This document shows positions 1 to 5,924 of a stretch of DNA of 5,945 nt, in pieces. The notes below the pieces were generated by a model. The model worked only from the letters and a program-made list of their open reading frames with translations, ran no database searches and was not told the origin of the DNA. The stretch's first letter is position 1, and each line of letters starts with the position of its first letter. Both the position numbers and the translations under genes were made by a program. The stretch is from Lachnospiraceae bacterium. GTDB lineage: Bacteria; Bacillota; Clostridia; Lachnospirales; Lachnospiraceae. Location: positions 1 through 5,945 of the forward strand of contig DMLD01000167.1 in the NCBI GenBank assembly GCA_003453515.1, in the 5' to 3' direction.

Positions 1-1182
1 GGTGAGTTTGTATCCTCCATAGGCGGAGGTCTGACAAGCTTCGGTCTCGGAGTATATGTTTTTTCTCAAACAGGAAGCGCGGCATATATGTCCCTGATCA
101 CCTTGCTGGGATTTTTGCCGACATTTTTCTTAAGCGTCCCGGCAGGAGTTCTGGCAGACAGGTTTGACAGACGCGTCCTCATGATGATCGGTGACGGCTG
201 CTCTGCGCTCGGCATACTGTTTATACTGTTTTGCATGCGGGATGGCAATGCCGCCATCTGGCAGATATGTGTGGGAGTGTTTGTAAGCGCGGTATTCTCC
301 GCACTGCTCGAGCCGGCATACAGAGCCACCATCACGGATCTTTTGAACAAGGAGGAATTCTCCAAGGCAAGCGGTCTTGTAAGTATAGCGGGAAGCTCAA
401 GATATCTTATATCTCCGATGATCGCGGGATTTCTTTTGAGCGTAAGTGATGTAAGGCTTCTTATGTGGATAGATGTGAGTACCTTTGTCCTGACTGTCGT
501 TTCGACTGCCGTTGTCAAAAAAGGTCTTGGTACCAAGGAGCGCGAGGATGCCGGTTCATTTTTCAACAGCTTCAAGGAGGGTTGGCAGGCGATAAAAACC
601 AGACACGGTATCTTTATATTGATACTGGTTTCTTCGCTGATAACCATGGCTACTGGGATCTTTCAGATACTTGCCGAACCTATCGTACTTTCGTTTTCAG
701 ATGCCAAGACACTCGGTATCGTCGAGACCATAGCTGCAAGCGGTATGCTTATATCAAGCATATATTTGGGCGCCAGAGGTATCAAAAACCATTTTGTAAG
801 TGTTCTATGCACATCACTGATAATAGCAGGTGTATTTATCTTTGGTTTTGGTCTCAAGGAGAACGTCGTTTTCATGACAGTCACTTGCTTTGGATTTTTT
901 ATCTGTCTGCCGTTTGCCAACAACTGTCTCGATTATCTGGTGAGAACCAATATCCCCGAGAATCTGCAGGGCAGAGTATGGGGATTTATCGGCTTCATAT
1001 CACAGATAGGATATCTGATAGCCTTTGTCAGCTCCGGACTTCTATCCGACTTTCTCGGTAAGTCTCTCGGGATAGGCGTAGGACGCGGAGCCGCTCTGGT
1101 CGTGTGCGCTTCCGGTGTAATCCTGATAATCGTCTCGGTGATACTGTCGCAAATACGCTCAGTCAGGGCACTCGAAAACTAA
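1..1182 (+). CDS. MFS exporter (MFS_3 / macrolide-efflux-like), 5' truncated
   Basis: The open frame runs from the first base of the window to TAA at 1180-1182 (393 residues), so the start lies upstream. The ATG at base 88 is internal: the 29 codons before it read as a normal first MFS helix (EFVSSIGGGLTSFGLGVYVF, ending in QTGSA). The loop between helices 2 and 3 carries the MFS signature motif A as GVLADRFDRR (window residues 49-58). About twelve hydrophobic segments follow, with a central cytoplasmic loop near residues 178-198 and the late motif IPENLQGRVWGF typical of the MFS_3/efflux group. From the family, it should be a proton-coupled plasma-membrane exporter of a small amphipathic molecule or drug; the substrate cannot be read here. 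If the family length of roughly 400-420 holds, only about 10-30 residues are missing. It is convergent with the next gene and ends just before a shared terminator. Confidence 0.9.
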   Translation, partial: GEFVSSIGGGLTSFGLGVYVFSQTGSAAYMSLITLLGFLPTFFLSVPAGVLADRFDRRVLMMIGDGCSALGILFILFCMRDGNAAIWQICVGVFVSAVFSALLEPAYRATITDLLNKEEFSKASGLVSIAGSSRYLISPMIAGFLLSVSDVRLLMWIDVSTFVLTVVSTAVVKKGLGTKEREDAGSFFNSFKEGWQAIKTRHGIFILILVSSLITMATGIFQILAEPIVLSFSDAKTLGIVETIAASGMLISSIYLGARGIKNHFVSVLCTSLIIAGVFIFGFGLKENVVFMTVTCFGFFICLPFANNCLDYLVRTNIPENLQGRVWGFIGFISQIGYLIAFVSSGLLSDFLGKSLGIGVGRGAALVVCASGVILIIVSVILSQIRSVRALEN

Positions 1183-1184
1183 TC

Positions 1185-1218
1185 AAAAAGCCATGTCAGC
1201 AGACCGACATGGCTTTTT
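1185..1218. terminator. Bidirectional intrinsic terminator between convergent genes
   Basis: Perfect 13-bp inverted repeat AAAAAGCCATGTC / GACATGGCTTTTT around an 8-nt loop (1198-1205). The stem has an A-tract on one flank and a T-tract on the other, so it gives a GC-containing hairpin followed by U residues on both strands. It starts 2 bp after the MFS stop codon and lies about 33 bp beyond the stop of the minus-strand gene, so it can end transcription from both sides. Confidence 0.9.
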
Positions 1219-1251
1219 TGATCAATGTATCCTTAAGTATTCTTACAGAAG

Positions 1252-2880
1252 TCACTTTACCACGACCTTGATCGTCACTGACTTCCATGCTGATTCAGCG
1301 TAGTCTGAGTCACCGTAGTCCTTTATCCTTACCTTAACCTTGTAGGTGCCTTTTTTGATACCCTTTTTCACGGTAATATCTCCGACATCAGGTTCTATAC
1401 TGAAATACTTTTTGAAGCTCTTTTTATTCTTTTTCGCTGAAGCAAGCTCAAAACTCAGTGAGACCTTTGCACCGCTTATCCCGATCACTTCCGATCTCTT
1501 GATCGTCAGAGCTTTATTCTTAAGTTTTTTGTACTTAAGCGTTGTGCCCTTTGCTTTAAGCTTCATCGGGTTGGCAAGCTTTTTAACGACCTTGACCGAG
1601 GTCTTGAATTCACCCGAGTAATCTCCGAGCCCCTTGATGGTAAGCGTAGTTTTGCCGGTCTTCTCGTTATATGAATCTAACGTAAACGTATAATCAGTGT
1701 TGTATGCGAGACACGATTCATTCGTAACGATCTGATTATTTTTGTCCAACGAAGGGAACATCTCCACATCCAATGCCCACCTGAGATACTCCTCGATCTC
1801 TTTCACACTGCTGCAATCAACCTTTAAATCCGGCAGGGACACTTCCATTATCTGCTTATCTATCACCCTGTTCTCGATCTTGGATCTTATATCCTCAGGG
1901 TCTTTGTAAAAATCCTCAAGGAACCAGAGTCCCGGTTTTTCCGTAGCCGAAAACTGCTTGGGGAAGTCCTTATACGATGCCCTGTGCACACCACGTGTAC
2001 CACTCCCCAGCTCAACATACGGATCGCAAAAATCCAATGAAGTGTCCTGATGCAGGGCGTATGTTTTGAACCATTGATCATAAGTGGTTTCAAAGCACTC
2101 CTTTATCTTTGTTCCTGATCGTGATTCGTATTCTTCGACTTCATCATCCTTTATATAGTCTTTTTTGGATTCAGGATCATCTTCTTCATTCTTCTTGTCG
2201 TCACTCTCTGTATCCGCTATATCATCAACACCGGGCACCGTGTATCGATATTCAAAGGTACCGTCAGTACAATCCTTTTGTATAAATGCAAATTCCTTAT
2301 CAATCATCGGAGCAAAAGAATTGGCTTTTTCCGACAATATGAAATCATTTTCTGTTACATCCACATAGTACGCATTTCCGTTTATATCGGGAATATAGTT
2401 TATCGTGTGATCAAGCTGCTTGGGATCCGTCCTGACAAACTTGCACGGCAGGTCGGCAGCGTGACACAGATTCGCATATAGGATAGAGATTCCGGCACAT
2501 ACCGACTTATCAAAAAGCGCACCGTATGCATCCCACTGATGTCTGTAGTATTTAAAATTGTAGCCTCCGCTCCAAAAATCATGGTCATAGGTGACGCGGT
2601 CGTTTGCCCACAAGGCAAGTCTGTAGTATTTCTCCAGATCACTCATATCATTGTCCGTAAGGATCGATATCGTAGTTTCGATCTTGTCAATCACCTCCAT
2701 CTTCTGAGCCACCGTCAGATCAAAATTTTTCTCGAAGGTCGAGATGTCGGCATGTACGCCGCTCTTGCACTCGTCCTCCTCTGCAGACGCCGTCGGCGCA
2801 GTAAAAATAAAGGTCGCGGCGATCGCAAACAGAAAGACTATTGCTGCTGTTTTTTTGATTAGTTTTGTCATGACTTTCAT
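1252..2880 (-). CDS. Secreted transglutaminase-like protein with Lachnospiraceae Ig-like C-terminus
   Basis: 542 residues. Residues 1-33 form a Sec signal peptide: basic KLIKK, hydrophobic AAIVFLFAIAATFIFTA, and cleavage after ASA. Residues about 85-180 match the transglutaminase-like core: YDHDFW, then Cys128 in SVCAGIS, His158 in LDHTIN and Asp174 in YYVDVTEND, giving the expected Cys-His-Asp order. An acidic low-complexity linker covers about 218-252. A region of unknown type (260-345) follows. Residues 350-432 resemble the 'KTTLTIKGLGDYSGEFKTSV' repeat module, and 435-542 form the lysine-rich Ig-like domain ending YKVKVRIKDYGDSDYAES. No LPxTG or other anchor is visible, so it is secreted or held by wall binding through the basic C-terminus. 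Activity could be protein cross-linking or peptide/amide hydrolysis; many family members are proteases. It is the last gene of the operon and its ATG overlaps the acyltransferase stop as ATGA. A second in-frame ATG at 2871-2869 (Met4) sits 9 nt after AAGG and is an equally possible start. Confidence 0.85.
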   Translation of the reverse strand: MKVMTKLIKKTAAIVFLFAIAATFIFTAPTASAEEDECKSGVHADISTFEKNFDLTVAQKMEVIDKIETTISILTDNDMSDLEKYYRLALWANDRVTYDHDFWSGGYNFKYYRHQWDAYGALFDKSVCAGISILYANLCHAADLPCKFVRTDPKQLDHTINYIPDINGNAYYVDVTENDFILSEKANSFAPMIDKEFAFIQKDCTDGTFEYRYTVPGVDDIADTESDDKKNEEDDPESKKDYIKDDEVEEYESRSGTKIKECFETTYDQWFKTYALHQDTSLDFCDPYVELGSGTRGVHRASYKDFPKQFSATEKPGLWFLEDFYKDPEDIRSKIENRVIDKQIMEVSLPDLKVDCSSVKEIEEYLRWALDVEMFPSLDKNNQIVTNESCLAYNTDYTFTLDSYNEKTGKTTLTIKGLGDYSGEFKTSVKVVKKLANPMKLKAKGTTLKYKKLKNKALTIKRSEVIGISGAKVSLSFELASAKKNKKSFKKYFSIEPDVGDITVKKGIKKGTYKVKVRIKDYGDSDYAESAWKSVTIKVVVK

Positions 2881-3974
2881 CCTTTCCTGATTGATTTTTT
2901 ATGTTTTTTGTAACAGCCTGCTATAGCTGTACAGGTAACGATTTCCGCGGATGCGATGATGACAAGTGATATATCGCCAAACACCACATTTCCTCCAATG
3001 AAACAGATCATAATATATGTGATCGGGATCAGATACCACTGCACGATGTATATGACATCCACGTAGCTGCTCACCTTTGAGAAAAATGCCGTGACGCCCT
3101 CGGGCAAATGCCTGAATATCAGATACCAAAAGCCTATCACTCCGTAATCACATATCAGACAAAACAGCACGTCTATCGTGGTCATAAAATAATAGTTATG
3201 TGTTTCCGACAAGAATCCGTTTGGGATAAACCACGAAATGACAAAATACGATACGGATATCAACAGTGCGACCGGCCAGGCACACAGCAGCCTTTTTTTG
3301 TCCTCACATCTGATATAGTATTCTCCGAAAAGGATCCCCACCGTTGGAAAAAGTATCCAGTTAAAAAGAGGAAAGGCAGTAAAGCCTCCGGCACTTCCGA
3401 TAAAATATCCGGACAGCATATTCAGGATATTGTTGCCAAAATCGGTGAACCTCAAAAACGATCCCGCAACAGACATCACAACTGCGATCATCACCATATG
3501 TGTAGCTGAGAGCTTCAATGACTTAAATACTCCGATCAGTATCATCGCCATTCCCGCAAACGCGAGTATGTCAACACAGAACAGCAGCAGACCGGCTGCG
3601 ATAGGAAATATATCCCATCTGCCAAGCAGCTCACCCGCAAGAAAATGCGGAAGAAAAAACTCTCCTATATTTACCGCAATACCTATGATCATCTGTTTGA
3701 TGCCGCGTTTGATCAGATAGCCGGGCTCCTGATTTCTGGAATACACGATCCCGACTCCCATCGAAAACATGAAAACGGGCGCAGCAAAGGGACCACCCAG
3801 TAGCTGCGCTATCGCCCGATTCATATACGGACTGATGTTGTTGTTGAATCCTGTTGTGACCATCAGACAGTGCAGAAATATCATAAAGACTATGGACATG
3901 CACTTGGCAAGATCTATTTCCAGCTGTCTTCCGGTATTGATTTTTTGATCTGAAAACAATTTTTTTGATGACAT
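2877..3974 (-). CDS. Polytopic membrane acyltransferase (HGSNAT/DUF1624 or acyltransferase-3 type)
   Basis: 365 residues with about ten hydrophobic segments. The N-terminus RQLEIDLAKCMSIVFMIFLH matches the opening of membrane acyltransferases: Arg16, Asp21 and the conserved helix-1 histidine His35. Then come PFAAPVFMFSMGVG (residues 62-75), as in the heparan-alpha-glucosaminide N-acetyltransferase catalytic family, and FPLFNWILFPTVGILFGE (201-218), which matches its 'FPlf.w..f...Gi..G' segment. Family members move acetyl or other acyl groups across the membrane onto sugars or surface polymers; the acceptor here is unknown. The length fits a lone catalytic domain. The start is supported by AAAGGA seven nt upstream, which lies inside the last codons of the regulator gene; only 4 bp separate that stop from this ATG. 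The stop overlaps the transglutaminase start. An uncharacterised membrane protein with only superficial similarity is the alternative. Confidence 0.75.
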   Translation of the reverse strand: MSSKKLFSDQKINTGRQLEIDLAKCMSIVFMIFLHCLMVTTGFNNNISPYMNRAIAQLLGGPFAAPVFMFSMGVGIVYSRNQEPGYLIKRGIKQMIIGIAVNIGEFFLPHFLAGELLGRWDIFPIAAGLLLFCVDILAFAGMAMILIGVFKSLKLSATHMVMIAVVMSVAGSFLRFTDFGNNILNMLSGYFIGSAGGFTAFPLFNWILFPTVGILFGEYYIRCEDKKRLLCAWPVALLISVSYFVISWFIPNGFLSETHNYYFMTTIDVLFCLICDYGVIGFWYLIFRHLPEGVTAFFSKVSSYVDVIYIVQWYLIPITYIMICFIGGNVVFGDISLVIIASAEIVTCTAIAGCYKKHKKSIRKG

Positions 3975-3978
3975 TTTA

Positions 3979-4599
3979 TTATCCTTTATACTTTGTCAAT
4001 ATTTTTTTTTGCCAGCTCTTGACTCCACAGTTCGGGCATCTCATCTTTCTGGTTCGTCCCATATGCCGCGCAAAAAACACTGCTTTATATGTAGGCTTGT
4101 AGCACTCACCGCACTCAGGACACTCATAGTAGCCTGCATCCTGCTCTATCCAAAGCGCAAAACACATGGCAACGATAAAGCCTATACCTCCCGCCACTCC
4201 GAGGATCGTCCGACCCCACCAGGGCATCTCTACCAGTATCGCCACGGCTATAAAACCAAACAGAACTATAATAGCCAGAATGCCGATTACCCATTCAAGT
4301 GACAACCGTTTTTTGTTGGCTTCCTCTTCCAACGATCTCAAATTCAGCAGATTCTCCTCTGCCATTTTCTGATATGTATCCATAGCATCCAATCGCTCCC
4401 CCGTGAGCAACTCGTTGACATTGATATGTAACTGTTCACAAAGCGGAAGCATGAGCGACGAATCCGGAAGACTCTTCCCGGTCTCCCATTTTGATACGGC
4501 ACGATCCGTGATACCAAGCCGCTCCGCCAATATCGCCTGTGTAAGACCTGCCTCCTTGCGGCATGTCGATATAAATTTTCCGATCTTTTCCTGATCCAT
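3979..4599 (-). CDS. XRE-family regulator with two membrane helices and C-terminal zinc ribbon
   Basis: 206 residues from ATG 4599-4597. Residues 5-60 are an XRE/Cro-type helix-turn-helix: GLTQAILAERLGITDRAVSKWETGKSLPD contains both helices, with the recognition helix at about ITDRAVSKW. A charged, probably helical segment at 72-100 leads to two hydrophobic helices (about 103-123 and 130-150). The C-terminal domain has CPEC (160-163), a further Cys166 and CPNC (188-191), the two-knuckle pattern of a zinc ribbon. Both soluble domains probably face the cytoplasm, with the protein tethered to the membrane. It is the first gene of the operon and plausibly regulates it. A GTG nine bases further upstream is in frame, but it overlaps the Shine-Dalgarno sequence, so the ATG was chosen. 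What it senses (redox, metal or envelope state) is not shown. Confidence 0.88.
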   Translation of the reverse strand: MDQEKIGKFISTCRKEAGLTQAILAERLGITDRAVSKWETGKSLPDSSLMLPLCEQLHINVNELLTGERLDAMDTYQKMAEENLLNLRSLEEEANKKRLSLEWVIGILAIIVLFGFIAVAILVEMPWWGRTILGVAGGIGFIVAMCFALWIEQDAGYYECPECGECYKPTYKAVFFARHMGRTRKMRCPNCGVKSWQKKILTKYKG

Positions 4600-4605
4600 G
4601 GGGAG

Positions 4606-4615
4606 CACCTCCTTT
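4606..4615 (-). promoter_or_regulatory. Strong ribosome binding site of the regulator gene
   Basis: Minus strand reads AAAGGAGGTG, then six bases, then ATG. This near-perfect Shine-Dalgarno decides the start at 4599 over the upstream in-frame GTG at 4608, which falls inside it. Confidence 0.85.
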
Positions 4616-4622
4616 CACGATC

Positions 4623-4651
4623 ATCCTATCCCGTTTTTCAAAAAAAGTAAA
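4623..4651 (-). promoter_or_regulatory. Candidate promoter of the three-gene operon
   Basis: Minus strand has TTTACT (4651-4646), a 17-bp spacer, then TAGGAT (4628-4623). Each hexamer matches 4 of 6 sigma-70/SigA consensus bases, and a T-rich stretch lies in the spacer. Transcription would start near 4616, so the leader would be very short and carry just the ribosome binding site. It is a weak match, found by eye; a weak promoter would suit an activated or tightly controlled operon. Confidence 0.4.
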
Positions 4652-4653
4652 CG

Positions 4654-4701
4654 AACCGTTGGTTGATATGCCGTATTTTCGGCAACTCTACCGATGGTTG
4701 A
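4654..4701. promoter_or_regulatory. Paired ACC-N3-GGT palindromes, possible operator
   Basis: ACCGTTGGTTGA (4655-4666) and ACCGATGGTTGA (4690-4701) are direct repeats matching at 11 of 12 positions. Each core is a short palindrome ACC-N3-GGT, extended to AACC-GTT-GGTT in the copy nearer the gene. Centres are 35 bp apart, and the nearer site abuts the candidate -35 box. Such short palindromes are the usual target size for XRE-type dimers, so autoregulation by the adjacent regulator is plausible. Binding is inferred. Confidence 0.35.
4669..4684. repeat. Small hairpin between the two palindromes
   Basis: TGCCG / CGGCA, a perfect 5-bp stem around the 6-nt loop TATTTT (4674-4679). It sits exactly between the two ACC-N3-GGT sites upstream of the regulator gene. 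It is short enough to be chance. Confidence 0.35.
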
Positions 4702-4705
4702 GGTT

Positions 4706-4733
4706 AGGGAAGCGCTGATAAAAGCGTTTCCCT
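4706..4733. repeat. Hairpin 3' of the patatin gene, related to the one at 5870-5895
   Basis: AGGGAAGCGC (4706-4715), loop TGATAAAA, GCGTTTCCCT (4724-4733). The ten stem positions pair fully in the plus-strand sense if one G-U is allowed; the minus-strand sense has one A-C mismatch. It begins 46 bp past the patatin stop but has no T-tract on the minus strand, so it is a poor intrinsic terminator. Sequence and 8-nt loop closely resemble the inverted repeat at 5870-5895, in opposite orientation. Confidence 0.65.
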
Positions 4734-4778
4734 GCGCGAAAATCGTGGTCGGGCTTATCTGTGGATCCAACAGAGCTC

Positions 4779-5678
4779 TTATTTATGTAAGTATTCCTTC
4801 AACTCATCCACCCTTGCCAGCATATCCCGGTAGCCGAGCCAATACAGATCACCGAGCTTGTCCATATCGCCCTCGAACCTGCTGACCGTGACGACCTCCG
4901 ACGGAGCTACGACAAATATCTCCCCGGCAGCCTCGCGCTCATCCATCTCATCCGCCATACGGTTGAATTTTTCATTTGTATGAGAAATACTGTCAACAAA
5001 AGCGGGATAATCCTTATACATCTGTCTTGTCAGGATATCCGCTTCCTTCTCCTTCCGACGAAACTTACGCTCTCTCGTCCTTACAACGACGATCTTTTTC
5101 TCTCCGTTCTCCTTAGCCCGGGTATAAGGTATCTTCTCGGAGCAGCCGCCGTCCATGTACGGCACTCCGTCTATCACTACAGGTCTCGACAGATACGGGA
5201 CCGTTGCCGACGCCTGTATGGCACGGGACAGGTTGCATGCTCCCTTCTCAAAGTAATGTATCCTGCCGGTAAGCATATTCGTGGCACCCACCAGCAATCG
5301 TCTGTTTGGCTTGTTCAGTCTTTTTTTATCGAGCGGAAGCTCCCGGAGTATATTTTTATAGAGATATCTGAACCCTGTGATGCTCTTCTCACTGAAAAAT
5401 GATCTGAGCCCGCAATATCTTCCGTCATGCCGGTATGTAAGATCTATTCTCGCGCCCCAGCCGATCTGACCGGACACATAGCCTATCGCCGACAGTGCGC
5501 CTGCCGAGATGCCTATTACGGTTTTTAGATTGATATCATTTTCCATCATGGCATCAAGCACTCCCACCGTATAGAGCCCTCTCCATGCGCCGCCTTCCAG
5601 CACCAGACAGCCATCTGTTATTTCTTCCGACGCGATCCCGGTAGGTAAAAGATCTATATCCTTATATACTCTGCCCAT
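4779..5678 (-). CDS. Patatin-like phospholipase family protein (YjjU-like)
   Basis: 299 residues, the usual length for bacterial single-domain patatins. All family motifs are present in order: the glycine-rich oxyanion loop LEGGAWRGLYTVGVL (27-41), the nucleophile elbow G-I-S-A-G with Ser58, SATVPYLSRPV (157-167), and the D-G-G motif with Asp176 completing the Ser-Asp dyad. The later VVVRTRERKFRRKE and the C-terminal EAAGEIFVVAPSE segment resemble the YjjU-type subgroup. No signal peptide or membrane helix is visible, so it should be a cytoplasmic lipid acyl hydrolase, perhaps membrane-associated through the basic 200-211 patch. The substrate is unknown. The start ATG follows GGAGGT at 5 bp. 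It lies upstream of the regulator operon on the same strand but is separated by 179 bp with its own signals, so it is probably a separate unit, although read-through cannot be excluded. Confidence 0.9.
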   Translation of the reverse strand: MGRVYKDIDLLPTGIASEEITDGCLVLEGGAWRGLYTVGVLDAMMENDINLKTVIGISAGALSAIGYVSGQIGWGARIDLTYRHDGRYCGLRSFFSEKSITGFRYLYKNILRELPLDKKRLNKPNRRLLVGATNMLTGRIHYFEKGACNLSRAIQASATVPYLSRPVVIDGVPYMDGGCSEKIPYTRAKENGEKKIVVVRTRERKFRRKEKEADILTRQMYKDYPAFVDSISHTNEKFNRMADEMDEREAAGEIFVVAPSEVVTVSRFEGDMDKLGDLYWLGYRDMLARVDELKEYLHK

Positions 5679-5682
5679 AGAT

Positions 5683-5688
5683 ACCTCC
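5683..5688 (-). promoter_or_regulatory. Ribosome binding site of the patatin gene
   Basis: Minus strand GGAGGT, four to five bases before ATG (5678-5676). It fixes the start at Met-Gly-Arg-Val. Confidence 0.8.
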
Positions 5689-5768
5689 GTTTATTGAAAT
5701 GCCCCGCAAGACATATCCCACGGTGCCGCCGGGTGGCAGCCTTACCATCCCAAAAACCCTCTCTCCCA

Positions 5769-5800
5769 ATCGAGTAGGGGGAATTCATCCCCTACTCGAT
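5769..5800. repeat. Perfect 12-bp inverted repeat
   Basis: ATCGAGTAGGGG (5769-5780), 8-nt loop GAATTCAT, CCCCTACTCGAT (5789-5800). It would be a very stable hairpin in RNA of either strand. No T-run follows directly on either strand; on the minus strand T5 comes 12 bases later, so it is not a simple terminator. Confidence 0.8.
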
Positions 5801-5816
5801 GACCGTTTGCTCAGCC

Positions 5817-5843
5817 ATGCAATGAAAGCAAGCTTTCATGCAT
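5817..5843. repeat. Bulged 11-bp hairpin
   Basis: ATGC, bulged A5821, ATGAAAG, loop CAAG, CTTTCAT, GCAT: eleven pairs with one bulged base. Next to it, on the minus strand, lie the short tandem units GCGAATA-GCGAATG (5860-5847). Confidence 0.65.
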
Positions 5844-5869
5844 CGCATTCGCTATTCGCACATATAATA

Positions 5870-5895
5870 AGGGAATGCCTTGATCAGCATTCCCT
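5870..5895. repeat. 9-bp inverted repeat at the predicted patatin start site
   Basis: AGGGAATGC (5870-5878), loop CTTGATCA, GCATTCCCT (5887-5895), fully paired. Read on the minus strand, the loop is TGATCAAG, matching TGATAAAA of the 4706-4733 hairpin at 6 of 8 positions. The arms also begin with the same AGGGAA. It lies across the predicted transcription start, so it may act as a DNA operator, or be a copy of a dispersed repeat. Confidence 0.7.
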
Positions 5896-5924
5896 ACTAT
5901 AACATATTTTTATCATTATCGCAA
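5896..5924 (-). promoter_or_regulatory. Candidate SigA-type promoter of the patatin gene
   Basis: Minus strand TTGCGA (5924-5919), a 17-bp AT-rich spacer, then TATAGT (5901-5896): 4 of 6 and 5 of 6 consensus matches with optimal spacing. The start would fall near 5889. It is the best promoter-like match I found in the window. Confidence 0.6.

Larger units (their letters stand above)
5679..5889 (-). promoter_or_regulatory. Long, structured 5' leader of the patatin gene
   Basis: If transcription starts at the promoter proposed at 5896-5924, the mRNA has about 210 untranslated nucleotides. In the direction of transcription they contain a bulged 11-bp hairpin (5817-5843), a perfect 12-bp hairpin (5769-5800), a T5 run (5756-5752) and a GC-rich hairpin, GCTGCC-ACCC-GGCGGC in the minus sense (5740-5725). 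I do not recognise a known riboswitch class. The stretch could be a cis-regulatory RNA or an inserted intergenic repeat. No convincing small gene is present in it. Confidence 0.4.

Noticed and set aside
88..90. ATG at 88 as the true start of the MFS exporter
   Set aside because: The frame is open to base 1 and the preceding residues form a normal first MFS helix, so the gene begins outside the window.
66..647. Minus-strand 193-codon open frame inside the MFS gene, and similar long antisense frames inside the other genes
   Set aside because: They lie wholly within recognised genes, have no domain character or ribosome binding sites, and are explained by codon bias of the real strand.
4600..4608. 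GTG at 4608 as start of the XRE regulator
   Set aside because: The codon lies inside the Shine-Dalgarno sequence AAAGGAGGTG; the ATG at 4599 has ideal spacing.
4706..4733. Intrinsic terminator for the patatin gene
   Set aside because: The hairpin is good but on the minus strand it is followed by AACCTCAACC with no T-run, so I list it as a repeat only.
5718..5740. T-box-like sequence on the minus strand (GGCGGCACCGTGG against the consensus GGTGGNACCGCGG)
   Set aside because: It carries C where the tRNA-pairing TGGN bulge needs T, lacks a visible specifier stem and following terminator, and the downstream gene is a phospholipase, not an amino-acid gene.
4706..5895. Insertion sequence or transposon carrying the patatin gene
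   Set aside because: No transposase, integrase or target duplication is visible; the flanking hairpins are kept as a finding but not annotated as a mobile element.
5699..5902. Plus-strand open frame of 67 codons
   Set aside because: It has no ribosome binding site, runs straight through the inverted repeats, and would have to be read against the patatin promoter; its composition reflects the hairpins.
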